The translations under genes were made by a program, and so were the position numbers. The notes beneath the pieces were generated by a model. That model was not told where the DNA came from. It saw only the letters and a list, made by a program, of their open reading frames with translations, and did no database searches. DNA of 32,598 nucleotides from Truepera sp. (GTDB lineage Bacteria > Deinococcota > Deinococci > Deinococcales > Trueperaceae). The stretch is from assembly GCA_018333895.1 (NCBI GenBank), contig JAGXSJ010000047.1, positions 1 through 32,598 of the forward strand, written 5' to 3'. Of the stretch, positions 15,089 to 22,724 are shown piece by piece. Within the stretch, counting starts at the first letter, position 1. Each line of letters begins with the position of its first letter.

Positions 15089-16309
15089 CTCTATCTGACC
15101 AAAGCGCTCTTGCACGTAAGCTTCCAGGAGCCGGTTGAACTCCTGGGCGATAGCCGGGCCTTGCAGCGTGGTAAAGAGCTTACCGTCGCGGTAGACCGGG
15201 GCACGCGGGTCCTCGCCGGTGCCAGGGAGCGAGATACCGATATCGGCGTGTTTAGATTCGCCTGGTCCGTTGACCACACAGCCCATCACCGCTACCTTAA
15301 GCGTCTCAATACCGGGGTAGAGGCCGCGCCAGACCGGCAGCTGGGCCTTAAGGTAGGCCTGAATATCGCGGGCCATCTCCTGAAACAGCGTACTGGTGGT
15401 ACGGCCACAGCCAGGGCAGGCGGTCACGCTGGGGGCAAACTGGCGCAAGGCTAGCGCCTGCAACACCTCCTGAGCCACCTCAACCTCTTTAGTGCGCGAG
15501 GCACCCGGCTCAGGCGTGAGCGAGACGCGGATGGTGTCGCCGATCCCTTCGGCCAGCAGGACCGACAGCGCGGCAGCGCTAGCGGTAATCCCCCTGACCC
15601 CCATACCGGCCTCGGTGAGGCCAAGGTGTAGCGGATAGTCGCAGCGCGCGGCCAACCGGCGGTATACCTCCCACAGGTCGCGCACCACGCTGACCTTGGT
15701 GCTAATCACGATCTGGTCGTGGGCTAGCCCGTAGGACTCAGCCAACTCGGCCGATCTAAGCGCCGATTCGATCATGGCCTGGATGGTGACCTCGCCCGCT
15801 GTTAAGGGCTGAGCTAGCTTGGCGTTGTCGTCCATTAAGCGGGTCAGTAGCTGCTGATCGAGCGAGCCCCAGTTGACGCCGATCCGCACCGGGCGATCAA
15901 ACTCCAGCGCCACCTCGATCATGGTCTTAAAGTTAGCGTCGTGATACCTCCCCGCACCCACATTGCCAGGGTTGATGCGGTACTTAGCCAGCGCCGCGGC
16001 AGCAGCGGGAAACTCGCGCAGCAGAATATGGCCGTTATAGTGAAAGTCGCCCACAATCGGCACGTGCAGCCAACCCAGGTCATCAAGGCGGCGGCGGATC
16101 TCCGGCACCGCCTTAGCCGCCTCGCGATTATTGACGGTGATGCGGACGATCTCGCTCCCGGCCTGCGCCAGCTCCGCCACCTGCTGCGTGGTCGCGGCCA
16201 CATCAGCGGTATCGGTGTTAGTCATCGATTGCACCACGATGGGGTAGTCCGAGCCGACCGGCACCCCCCCTACCCAGACGGTCACAGTCTTGCGGCGGAC
16301 GATCTCCAT
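15086..16309 (-). CDS. ispG: 4-hydroxy-3-methylbut-2-enyl-diphosphate synthase
   Basis: IspG (GcpE), the [4Fe-4S] enzyme of the penultimate step of the MEP isoprenoid pathway, reducing ME-cPP to HMBPP. It is 407 residues, the two-domain bacterial form. The N-terminal barrel starts [30 protein letters not shown] in pieces typical of the family (VQSMTNTDT at 26-34), with RINPGNVG (111-118) further on. The cluster ligands are C298 and C301 (ACPGCGRT), C344 (GCVVNGPGE) and probably E351, matching the Thermus enzyme to within one position. Its product feeds the carotenoid genes just downstream on the same strand and the menaquinone side chain. TAGACT six bases before the ATG suggests a leaderless promoter. 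Confidence 0.96.
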   Translation of the reverse strand: MEIVRRKTVTVWVGGVPVGSDYPIVVQSMTNTDTADVAATTQQVAELAQAGSEIVRITVNNREAAKAVPEIRRRLDDLGWLHVPIVGDFHYNGHILLREFPAAAAALAKYRINPGNVGAGRYHDANFKTMIEVALEFDRPVRIGVNWGSLDQQLLTRLMDDNAKLAQPLTAGEVTIQAMIESALRSAELAESYGLAHDQIVISTKVSVVRDLWEVYRRLAARCDYPLHLGLTEAGMGVRGITASAAALSVLLAEGIGDTIRVSLTPEPGASRTKEVEVAQEVLQALALRQFAPSVTACPGCGRTTSTLFQEMARDIQAYLKAQLPVWRGLYPGIETLKVAVMGCVVNGPGESKHADIGISLPGTGEDPRAPVYRDGKLFTTLQGPAIAQEFNRLLEAYVQERFGQIE

Positions 16310-16315
16310 GGCACC

Positions 16316-16321
16316 AGTCTA
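16316..16321 (-). promoter_or_regulatory. Probable -10 element of a leaderless ispG promoter
   Basis: TAGACT on the minus strand, six bases before the ispG ATG and with no Shine-Dalgarno sequence. The identical hexamer recurs 6-7 bases before the starts at 19610 and 20905. Confidence 0.5.
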
Positions 16322-16359
16322 ACCAATGCGTGTCAGCCAGATAGCAGCCGGCGCACCGG

Positions 16360-17130
16360 TTAGTCGCGCTCACCGATGAGCCGCAGCACCTCGGGTAAAA
16401 GCGCCTTGGTAGTCGCTAACCCCTCTTGAGCGTAGACGGTCTCGTTGCCGGCCCAGTCGCCGAAATAGCCGCCCGCCTCGCGCATGATGACCGGAAACGG
16501 CCCACAGTCCCAGGGGTTCATGACCGGGTCGAGCATCAGCTCGAGCCTACCGGTAGCGACCAGCAGGTAGCCGTAAGCATCCGACCAGCCGCGCCGGTCG
16601 TAGCAGGCCGCCTGCAAGCGGGCAAAGGCCGCCGCGCGGCCATGGCGAGCAAAGCTCGCTATATCGGTAAAGGAGAGCGTAGCGGCGGCTAACGTGTCAA
16701 TCGGCGATACTTTAGCCGCTCGCCCGTTCCAGTAGCACCCCTGGCCGGAGGCGGCGCACAGCATCTCGTCAAGGGCCGGGAAGTAGGCCGCTCCCACCTC
16801 GATCCGCCCTGCGATCTCCAGACCGATCAAGACCGCATAGAGCGGCACCCCACGGGCAAAGGCCTTGGTACCGTCGATGGGGTCGATCAGCCAGCGGTGG
16901 CTGTCGCCCTTAAGCTCGCCGTACTCCTCGCCGACGATGGTGTGGTGCGGGTAGCGTGCCACAATGCGTTGGCGGATTAGCTCCTCGGCCTGGCGGTCGG
17001 CAGCGGTCACCGGGGTGTCGTCGTCCTTAGCGGCCACCGCAAAGCCGGTCTGGTAGTGACCGAGCGTCAGGCGACCGGCCAGGTAAGCGGTCTCGGTGGC
17101 GAAGTCGAGGTAGTCACGGAGCGGCGGCAT
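16360..17130 (-). CDS. hisN: Histidinol-phosphatase, inositol-monophosphatase type (HisN)
   Basis: Mg2+-dependent phosphatase of the inositol monophosphatase superfamily, 256 residues. Metal ligands are visible as E68 in VGEEYGE, D83 and D86 in IDPIDGTKAF, and D208 in NPWDCGPFPVI. The C-terminal signature GWSDAYGYLLVATGRLELML with PWDCGPFPVIMREAGGYFGDW is closer to HisN-type histidinol-phosphatases than to inositol phosphatases as I know the families, so removal of phosphate from L-histidinol phosphate is the most likely role. No other his genes are nearby. The ATG at 17130 is preferred; the frame stays open 29 codons further, but that extension would cover the start of the divergent dNTPase gene. 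TATGCT six bases before the ATG marks a probable leaderless promoter. Confidence 0.88.
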   Translation of the reverse strand: MPPLRDYLDFATETAYLAGRLTLGHYQTGFAVAAKDDDTPVTAADRQAEELIRQRIVARYPHHTIVGEEYGELKGDSHRWLIDPIDGTKAFARGVPLYAVLIGLEIAGRIEVGAAYFPALDEMLCAASGQGCYWNGRAAKVSPIDTLAAATLSFTDIASFARHGRAAAFARLQAACYDRRGWSDAYGYLLVATGRLELMLDPVMNPWDCGPFPVIMREAGGYFGDWAGNETVYAQEGLATTKALLPEVLRLIGERD

Positions 17131-17136
17131 GGCCCA

Positions 17137-17168
17137 AGCATACGCCGGACCGCGCCCGATGCTAGCAT
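17137..17168. promoter_or_regulatory. Back-to-back leaderless promoters of hisN and the dNTPase gene
   Basis: The 43-bp gap between the divergent starts holds TATGCT on the minus strand (17137-17142, six bases from the hisN ATG) and TAGCAT on the plus strand (17163-17168, five bases from the dNTPase ATG). Each -10 box falls where the other promoter would have its -35 region, so the two promoters probably cannot be occupied at the same time. Confidence 0.5.
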
Positions 17169-17173
17169 CAGCC

Positions 17174-18319
17174 ATGATCGTCACCCGTGAGATGCTCGAA
17201 GGGCGTGAAGCAGCCACGCTGGCGCCCTACGCATGCTGGGCCGCCCGCAGCCGGGGCCGGCTCTACCCCGAAGCCGAGTCGCTGCACCGCACCTGCTTCC
17301 AAAAAGACCGCGACCGCGTCATTCACACCACCGCTTTCAGGCGGCTGGAGTACAAGACCCAGGTGTTCGTCAACTACCAGGGCGACTACTACCGCACCCG
17401 GCTGACCCACACCCTGGAGGTAGTACAGGTCGGCAAGTCGATCGCCCGCGCCTTAGGGCTTAACGAAGACCTTACCGAGACCATTGCCCTGGCTCACGAC
17501 TTAGGGCATCCGCCGTTCGGCCACGCCGGCGAGCACACCCTCAACCGCTTAGCCGAGGCAGCCGGAGGGTTCGACCACAACCGGCAGTCGCTGCGGGTAG
17601 TCACCAAGCTCGAGCGGCGCTACCCGGAGTTCCCAGGGCTCAACCTGACCCATGAGACGCTCGAGGGGATCGCCAAGCATGAGACCGATTACGACGTGCC
17701 CAACACCGGCTGGGAACCAGGGCGGCCCAGCCTGGAGGCCCAGGTAGTCAATGTCGCCGACGAGTTTGCCTACAGCGCCCACGACCTCGACGACGGCTTG
17801 CGCAGCGGACACTTAACCCCTCAGCAGATCGTCGCCGTGCCATTGCTGAGTAGGCTCCTGGAGCAGCTAGCGATCGACCCCCACCGATTTACCGATCAGC
17901 ATCGTTACCTGCTGATCCGCAAGCTACTCGGCGAGATCATTACCGACTGCATCCACAACAGCGGTGCTGCGCTTACGGCAGCTGGGATAGCGACCTTGCA
18001 CGACGTGCGAGAGCACCCGCGGACGCTAGTCGGCTCCTCGGCGGCCATGGCGGCACAGCTACGAGAGCTTAAGGATTTTTTGTACCAGAACCTCTACTGC
18101 CACTACCGGCTGATCCGCATGACCCGCAAGGCCGACCATCTCCTGGAGCGGCTGTTTGAGGCCTACCTGGCTAGCCCTGAGATGCTCCCCGGCGAGATTC
18201 GGGCCAACGCCGAGGAGCGCGGGCTGAGGCGGGCAGTCATCGACTATCTAGCTGGGATGACCGACCGCTACGCGGGCGACGAGTACCGCCGCCTCTTCGA
18301 TCCACACACCCTGACCTGA
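17174..18319 (+). CDS. Deoxyguanosinetriphosphate triphosphohydrolase-like dNTPase
   Basis: HD-domain dNTP triphosphohydrolase of 381 residues, similar in size to the Thermus dNTPase, that cleaves dNTPs to the nucleoside and triphosphate and so controls the DNA precursor pool. The family opening FQKDRDRVIHTTAFRRLEYKTQVF (in parts, residues 42-65) is followed by the HD residues: H79 in RLTHTLEV, H108-D109 in ALAHDLGHPPFGHAGE, and an aspartate in VVNVADEFAYSAHDLDDGL. The ATG at 17174 is chosen over 17129 because TAGCAT lies five bases before it and the earlier start would overlap hisN. Its stop is one base before the first copy of the 140-bp repeat. In other bacteria these enzymes are allosterically activated oligomers; that is not visible here. 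Confidence 0.93.
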   Translation: MIVTREMLEGREAATLAPYACWAARSRGRLYPEAESLHRTCFQKDRDRVIHTTAFRRLEYKTQVFVNYQGDYYRTRLTHTLEVVQVGKSIARALGLNEDLTETIALAHDLGHPPFGHAGEHTLNRLAEAAGGFDHNRQSLRVVTKLERRYPEFPGLNLTHETLEGIAKHETDYDVPNTGWEPGRPSLEAQVVNVADEFAYSAHDLDDGLRSGHLTPQQIVAVPLLSRLLEQLAIDPHRFTDQHRYLLIRKLLGEIITDCIHNSGAALTAAGIATLHDVREHPRTLVGSSAAMAAQLRELKDFLYQNLYCHYRLIRMTRKADHLLERLFEAYLASPEMLPGEIRANAEERGLRRAVIDYLAGMTDRYAGDEYRRLFDPHTLT

Positions 18320-18320
18320 T

Positions 18321-18460
18321 AGCGGTTTTCACAAATACTGAGTCGCCTTAGCGCAGGTATCATCTCTGCAAAGGCGCCCTGCGAGTAAACCGCAGGATAG
18401 AGAACGATTCGCAGTCCTGCGAGCACCCGCAGGATCAAACCAGATGATACCTGCTATTAG
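18321..18460. repeat. 140-bp structured repeat, copy 1
   Basis: Identical to 20749-20888 except at 18377 (C here, T at 20805). It contains a perfect 13-bp inverted pair, GCAGGTATCATCT at 18353-18365 and AGATGATACCTGC at 18442-18454. These enclose two hairpins: CCTGCG/CGCAGG (18378-18383 with 18391-18396) and TCCTGCG/CGCAGGA (18415-18421 with 18428-18434). A competing pair CGCCTT/AAGGCG (18344-18349 with 18371-18376) would break the 13-bp stem. The element fills the whole gap between the convergent dNTPase and lipoprotein genes, abutting both stops. There is no open frame of note, no transposase and no visible target duplication. Confidence 0.95.
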
Positions 18461-18462
18461 GG

Positions 18463-19524
18463 TTAGAAATCGCGGCGGGCCACAGCAAACAGCTCGCCGG
18501 TATCAGCGTTGCGGAACCAGGCCACCGGGACGCCGGGACGCTGGATGCGCAACATCAGCCAGGGGCTGGTCAGGGCCTGGGTGACCATGGCGCCAGGCGA
18601 GGGCTGGGTGAGCCGCACCTCAAGATAGACCTCGTTATTCTCCAACAGCAGGTCGGTGACGCTAACGCCGTAGCCGCCGGTCGGGCGCTGGCCGATAAAG
18701 ATGGCCACTACGCTCTCGCGGCGGAAGTCCACCTCGGGTAAGGGTGGTAGTGTTAGCTGCGCCCCGTGCGCTTGCTTCCAGAGGCCGATCAGCTGCGACT
18801 GGTCGGCAACGATACGGTAGAGCGGCCCTTCGGCCACCACCGCCTGGTTCCCTTGCGCCAACACCTCCCACACCAGCTCGCGGGGCGGCGGCTCGAAAGC
18901 GGCCAGATCGGTAGGGAGGCCTAGCTGCACTACCAGCGCGGTGCGCAGATAGTCGCCGATACCCTCTACCTGTTGCGCCGGCGTCACCGGGCGAGGCAAC
19001 ACCGCGACCGCCAGCGGACCGCGGGCCTTCAGCTCGGCGGAGAGCATATCGGCCAGGGCGCTATTTAAGTTACCCACCCCGCGCAGCCCCTCGACCCGTT
19101 CACGCGGCACCACGCGGGTGTTAAAGCCCGGCCCGGTCGCGGGGGCCAGCGTGAACCAGAGGCGGCCGTCGGTGTAGATGACCTCCTGGGTCTCAGTACG
19201 AGAGCGCACCACCAGGTCGGTAGAGAGGGGGATGCGCTGCACCGAAAAGAGGTTGCGCGGCAAGGGCGGCAGCGGCTCGCGGAAGTACGGCGCACCGCCG
19301 ACCGCCAGGGCCTCCGGTACCGCCAGCGGCCCTGCGGTCCGGCCTTGGCGCAGCTCATACTGCCGACCTCCTACCGTCACTAAACCGGGCGCTCCAAAGA
19401 AGTAGCTGTAGCGAAAATCGTGTCCTAAACCGTAAAGCGATACCTCATGCAGGGTAGGAAGCTCAGCCACTTCAGGCACGCAGGCCAGCAACAGCAGCAG
19501 CGCCACTACGGGAATGATTCGCAT
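18463..19524 (-). CDS. Lipoprotein with C-terminal PrcB-like domain
   Basis: Predicted exported lipoprotein of 353 residues. A short hydrophobic signal with a lipobox ends at C15 (LLAC), so the mature protein should be lipid-anchored on the periplasmic side. The middle part is not recognised. The C-terminal 110 residues or so (from about 240) contain VDFRRESVVAIFIGQRPTGG, then LTQPSPGAMVTQALTSPWLMLRI in the order expected of a PrcB C-terminal domain, a small beta domain found in secreted proteins of unclear function. A strong AGGAGG lies shortly before the ATG. It is divergent from the glycolipid glycosyltransferase, and its stop directly abuts repeat copy 1. A cell-envelope role is likely, but no specific function can be given. 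Confidence 0.85.
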   Translation of the reverse strand: MRIIPVVALLLLLACVPEVAELPTLHEVSLYGLGHDFRYSYFFGAPGLVTVGGRQYELRQGRTAGPLAVPEALAVGGAPYFREPLPPLPRNLFSVQRIPLSTDLVVRSRTETQEVIYTDGRLWFTLAPATGPGFNTRVVPRERVEGLRGVGNLNSALADMLSAELKARGPLAVAVLPRPVTPAQQVEGIGDYLRTALVVQLGLPTDLAAFEPPPRELVWEVLAQGNQAVVAEGPLYRIVADQSQLIGLWKQAHGAQLTLPPLPEVDFRRESVVAIFIGQRPTGGYGVSVTDLLLENNEVYLEVRLTQPSPGAMVTQALTSPWLMLRIQRPGVPVAWFRNADTGELFAVARRDF

Positions 19525-19597
19525 ATCGTCCTCCTAGGCCCATCATGCCTAGTTATGCTAGCAAAGATATGAGAGGGTGTTTCATCGAGCAGATTGC

Positions 19598-19603
19598 TAG
19601 ACT
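19598..19603 (+). promoter_or_regulatory. Probable -10 element of a leaderless promoter for the glycolipid glycosyltransferase
   Basis: TAGACT six bases before the GTG at 19610, with no separate Shine-Dalgarno sequence. Same hexamer as upstream of ispG and mqnC. Confidence 0.45.
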
Positions 19604-19609
19604 ATAGGG

Positions 19610-20743
19610 GTGGCTACTCCCCAGCGCTTGCTGATTGTCTCCGCCTCGATCGGGGGTGGACACGTAGCGGCAGCTAAAGCGCTCGAGCAGGCCGCTTTAG
19701 AACGTGCGCTAAGTGTCCAGCACGTCGATCTACTCGACTATACTACCCTCCCCTTCCGCCGCCTCTATCAGCAGACCTATTTCGACTTAGTGCGCACCGC
19801 TCCCGATCTGGTGGACTGGTTGGCCAAGCGCCTCAACCGTCTGCCGGGCGAACGCCGGTCACGGCGGCAAAAGGTGCGGGCCAAGCTGATCCAGATGATC
19901 TCCTACCGCCTGCCGCGCTTAATCCGCGTCTATCAGCCCGATGTGATAGTACACACCCACTTCTTACCGCCGGAGATCCTCAGCGCCCTCGGCGGCAAGC
20001 AGCTCGCCCCGCAGGCGGTAGTAGTCACCGACTTTGTCGCTCACAGCCTGTGGTTACAGCCTGGCGTCGGGCGCTACTTCGTGGCCAGCGACGAAGTGGC
20101 GGTGCATCTGCATGCTGCGGGCGTCGAACTTGGGCGGATCAACGTCAGCGGCATCCCCATCGATCTCCGCTACAGCCAGCTGCTACCCCAAGCCCTAGCG
20201 CGACAAGGCCTGGGACTGCCCCAAGATCGCGAGCATCTCTTGATTATGGCCAGCGGCCTCGACGATAAGACCCTAACTGCGCTGCTTACGCAGCTCAAGG
20301 CCTTTCGCTGGCCGCTCTTTACCACCATCGTCTGTGGTCGCAGTCCGCACCTGGCCAGCTTGGTCAAGCAGCAGCTAGGCGACTATCAGGGGCTAATCCA
20401 GTTCCAGGTGCTGGGCTTTACGCTGGATATGCCGCAGCTGATGGCCTCGGCAGACCTGCTGGTGGGTAAGCCAGGCGGGCTTACTAGCAGTGAGGCTTTA
20501 GCGGCCGGCCTCCCCTTCGCGGTGGTTCAGCCCTATCCGCTCCATGAGGAGGCCAACGCCAACTATCTGCTCGAGCACGGGGCGGGGATGCGGATCGAAC
20601 CGCTGACACTGCTTAACCACAAGCTCAAGAGCTTTTTTGAGGACACCGACAAGCGCCAGAACATGCGCGCCGCCGCTCTTAAGCTCGCCAAGCCCGAGGC
20701 GGCCCAGACGGTGGTGGAGTCGCTGCTCAAGCAGCCGTTATGA
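19610..20743 (+). CDS. MGDG-synthase-type glycosyltransferase (diacylglycerol glycosyltransferase-like)
   Basis: Membrane-associated GT-B glycosyltransferase of 377 residues (GT28, related to plant MGD synthase and bacterial UgtP). It probably transfers a hexose from a UDP-sugar to diacylglycerol to make membrane glycolipids. The N-terminal family signature is LLIVSASIGGGHVAAAKALE (8-26). VVVTDFVAHSLW marks the acceptor domain and GKPGGLTSSEALAAGLPF the nucleotide-sugar site, with DMPQLMASADLLV before it. The frame begins with GTG at 19610, directly behind a -10-like TAGACT. It is followed six bases after its stop by repeat copy 2 and then mqnC on the same strand. Donor and acceptor cannot be read from the sequence; MurG is excluded by the N-terminal domain. 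Confidence 0.88.
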   Translation: MATPQRLLIVSASIGGGHVAAAKALEQAALERALSVQHVDLLDYTTLPFRRLYQQTYFDLVRTAPDLVDWLAKRLNRLPGERRSRRQKVRAKLIQMISYRLPRLIRVYQPDVIVHTHFLPPEILSALGGKQLAPQAVVVTDFVAHSLWLQPGVGRYFVASDEVAVHLHAAGVELGRINVSGIPIDLRYSQLLPQALARQGLGLPQDREHLLIMASGLDDKTLTALLTQLKAFRWPLFTTIVCGRSPHLASLVKQQLGDYQGLIQFQVLGFTLDMPQLMASADLLVGKPGGLTSSEALAAGLPFAVVQPYPLHEEANANYLLEHGAGMRIEPLTLLNHKLKSFFEDTDKRQNMRAAALKLAKPEAAQTVVESLLKQPL

Positions 20744-20748
20744 CCTTC

Positions 20749-20888
20749 AGCGGTTTTCACAAATACTGAGTCGCCTTAGCGCAGGTATCATCTCTGCAAA
20801 GGCGTCCTGCGAGTAAACCGCAGGATAGAGAACGATTCGCAGTCCTGCGAGCACCCGCAGGATCAAACCAGATGATACCTGCTATTAG
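20749..20888. repeat. 140-bp structured repeat, copy 2
   Basis: Second copy of the element at 18321-18460, in the same orientation and differing only at 20805 (T). The 13-bp inverted arms are at 20781-20793 and 20870-20882, with the two internal hairpins at 20806-20824 and 20843-20862. It starts five bases after the glycosyltransferase stop and ends three bases before the -10-like TAGACT of mqnC, so it supplies whatever -35 sequence that promoter has. A transcript from the upstream gene would carry the folded element as 3' UTR. Confidence 0.95.
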
Positions 20889-20891
20889 TGC

Positions 20892-20897
20892 TAGACT
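20892..20897 (+). promoter_or_regulatory. Probable -10 element of a leaderless mqnC promoter
   Basis: TAGACT seven bases before the ATG at 20905. No Shine-Dalgarno sequence precedes that ATG. The -35 position falls inside repeat copy 2. Confidence 0.45.
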
Positions 20898-20904
20898 CAG
20901 CGCC

Positions 20905-22053
20905 ATGACGCTGCTCGATAAGGCGGCCTCGGGCAACCGGCTCAGCCCCGGCGAGGCCGAACAGCTCTACCACCTCCCGCTCTTTGCTTTAGCCGCCGCA
21001 GCGGACGCCGTCCGGCGGCAGCGCACCGAGCCGGAGGTTGTCACCTACCTGATCGACCGCAACATCAACTACTCGAATATCTGTAACGTGGGTTGTTCGT
21101 TTTGCGGTTTCTACCGCACCCGCCGCCAGGCGGACAGCTACGTGCTGAGCTTGGCGGAGATTTCCGCCAAGGTGCGCGAGCTCGAGGCGGTTGGTGGCAC
21201 GCGCATCCTGATGCAAGGCGGCGTCAATCCGTATCTGCCTTTTAGCTGGTATCTCGAGCTGCTAGCACACCTCAAGCGCCAGCACCCCGCCATCCGCATC
21301 GAAGCCTTCTCGCCCGAGGAGATCAAGGGGATGGCCGGCCTGACCGGGATGACCACCTTCGAGGTGCTTAAGGAGCTCCAAGCTGCCGGGCTCGACGGCC
21401 TGCCGGGCGGTGGCGGTGAGATCTTAGTCGATGCTGTGCGCAAGGCTAAACATATCTCCCCGGCGCGCATCAGCGCCGACGAGTGGATCGGCGTCATGGC
21501 CGAGGCGCAGCGCTTAGGGCTCTATACCACCGCTACTATGGTGATCGGCTTTGGCGAGACGTTTGCCGAGCGGATCGCCAGCATGAAGCGCGTGCGCGAC
21601 CTGCAAGACGCGGCGCTGGCGACTCACGGCAACGGCTTTTCGGCCTTTATCTCCTGGACCCTGCAGTCCAAGGGGGTGCGGATCGAGGGGAAGGTGCCTG
21701 GCGCTGGCGCCCACGAGTACCTGCAGAACGTAGCGGTCAGCCGCCTATGGCTGGATAACATCGTCAACTTCCAGGCTAGCTGGCCGACTATGGGTTACAA
21801 GGTGGCCCAGACCGCACTCTATTTTGGCGCTAACGACTTTGGCTCCACCATGCTGGAAGAGAACGTGGTCAGCCAGGCCGGTGCCAAGCACCGCCACACT
21901 CCCGAGCGCGAGATCGTGCGCCAGATCGTTGATGCGGGTTTTATCCCCAAGCAGCGCGACAGCCTCTACCGCATCGTCCGCACCCCCGATGTGGCCGCCC
22001 TCTTGGCCGCCAAACCGAGCATAGACTTTAGCTCGCTGCCGGCGATTAGCTAG
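20905..22053 (+). CDS. mqnC: Cyclic dehypoxanthine futalosine synthase (radical SAM)
   Basis: Radical SAM enzyme of the futalosine menaquinone pathway that cyclises dehypoxanthine futalosine. It has 382 residues from the ATG at 20905. The [4Fe-4S]/SAM cysteines are C60, C64 and C67 in NICNVGCSFCGFYR, the MqnC-type spacing and context (MqnE has a different motif). It continues with the family segments GGTRILMQGGVNPYLPF, LQAAGLDGLPGGGGEIL, TTATMVIGFGETFAERI and FGANDFGSTMLEENVVSQAG. An in-frame ATG at 20872 lies in the repeat and is not favoured. This implies menaquinone as respiratory quinone, probably the acceptor for proline dehydrogenase. Its last bases overlap the stop of the convergent bshB1. 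Confidence 0.94.
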   Translation: MTLLDKAASGNRLSPGEAEQLYHLPLFALAAAADAVRRQRTEPEVVTYLIDRNINYSNICNVGCSFCGFYRTRRQADSYVLSLAEISAKVRELEAVGGTRILMQGGVNPYLPFSWYLELLAHLKRQHPAIRIEAFSPEEIKGMAGLTGMTTFEVLKELQAAGLDGLPGGGGEILVDAVRKAKHISPARISADEWIGVMAEAQRLGLYTTATMVIGFGETFAERIASMKRVRDLQDAALATHGNGFSAFISWTLQSKGVRIEGKVPGAGAHEYLQNVAVSRLWLDNIVNFQASWPTMGYKVAQTALYFGANDFGSTMLEENVVSQAGAKHRHTPEREIVRQIVDAGFIPKQRDSLYRIVRTPDVAALLAAKPSIDFSSLPAIS

Positions 22054-22724
22054 AAAGGCCAGTAAGAGATCGGGCGCGGTGTCCAGAGCGGCTCGCCGTA
22101 CTGGGCGCCGATAAAGGTCCCCCAGTAGGCCGCTCGAGCCCGCCGCCGCCTGAAGATATCCGGCGTCACGGTCTCGGAGGCCGCCTCGCCGGTGAACTGG
22201 CTCTGGTAGCAACGCAACGCCTCTTCCCAGACCTCGATATAGGCGCTAGTATCGACTACCAGCGTGGCTTCAAAGGGTCCGTTACCCATGTAGCAGAGGA
22301 GCTGCTGGGGCTTGCACGGCTCGCCCGCCAGGGGGCTATTCTTAAGGCCCGCCAAGTGTACCGCCGCCGGCACGATCTGCGCCGCTGCTACATGATCGGG
22401 GTGCCGGTCGTGGCCGTGTGGCGACACTACCAACGTCGGCCTCAGCTCGCGCAAGACGCCGGCCAAAGTCAGCCGCCGCTCCTCGCTGTCCATAATGCGC
22501 GAATCCGGCCAGCCCAGATTGAGGCGCAGAGCCAGGCCGAGCACCCGCGCCGCCGCTTGGGCCTCTTGAGCGCGCAGCTCAGGCGTCCCCTTGGTGGCCG
22601 CTTCGCCTCGCGACAGGTCGATAATGGCGGTGCTGCGCCCCTCGGCCTTGGCTCTGGCCAAGGTGCCGCCCATCCCCAACTCAGCATCGTCAGGGTGCGG
22701 GCCGATCACCAGCAGATCGATCAT
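22050..22724 (-). CDS. bshB1: Bacillithiol biosynthesis deacetylase BshB1
   Basis: Zinc-dependent de-N-acetylase of the PIG-L/LmbE family, 224 residues, that removes acetate from GlcNAc-malate in bacillithiol synthesis. The zinc motif is GPHPDDAELGMGGT, with H10 and D13, and the third ligand H111 lies in HGHDRHPDHVAAA. DLSRGEAATKGTPELRAQEA matches the BshB1 signature better than mycothiol MshB, as does the short length. The C-terminal FTGEAASETV...FIGAQYGEPLW segment is also BshB1-like. The ATG overlaps the plsY stop (ATGA), so the two are coupled. The presence of bacillithiol fits Deinococcota. bshA and bshC are not in this window. Confidence 0.92.
   Translation of the reverse strand: MIDLLVIGPHPDDAELGMGGTLARAKAEGRSTAIIDLSRGEAATKGTPELRAQEAQAAARVLGLALRLNLGWPDSRIMDSEERRLTLAGVLRELRPTLVVSPHGHDRHPDHVAAAQIVPAAVHLAGLKNSPLAGEPCKPQQLLCYMGNGPFEATLVVDTSAYIEVWEEALRCYQSQFTGEAASETVTPDIFRRRRARAAYWGTFIGAQYGEPLWTPRPISYWPF

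Noticed and set aside
16360-17217. Assignment of the phosphatase as inositol-1-monophosphatase (SuhB)
   Set aside because: The C-terminal WSDAYGY and NPWDCGPFPVI segments resemble HisN-type histidinol-phosphatases more closely; the alternative is not fully excluded.
18321-20888. The duplicated 140-bp element as an insertion sequence or as the ends of a composite transposon
   Set aside because: The genes between the copies (lipoprotein, glycolipid glycosyltransferase) have normal composition, there is no transposase, and no target duplications or matching outer ends are seen.
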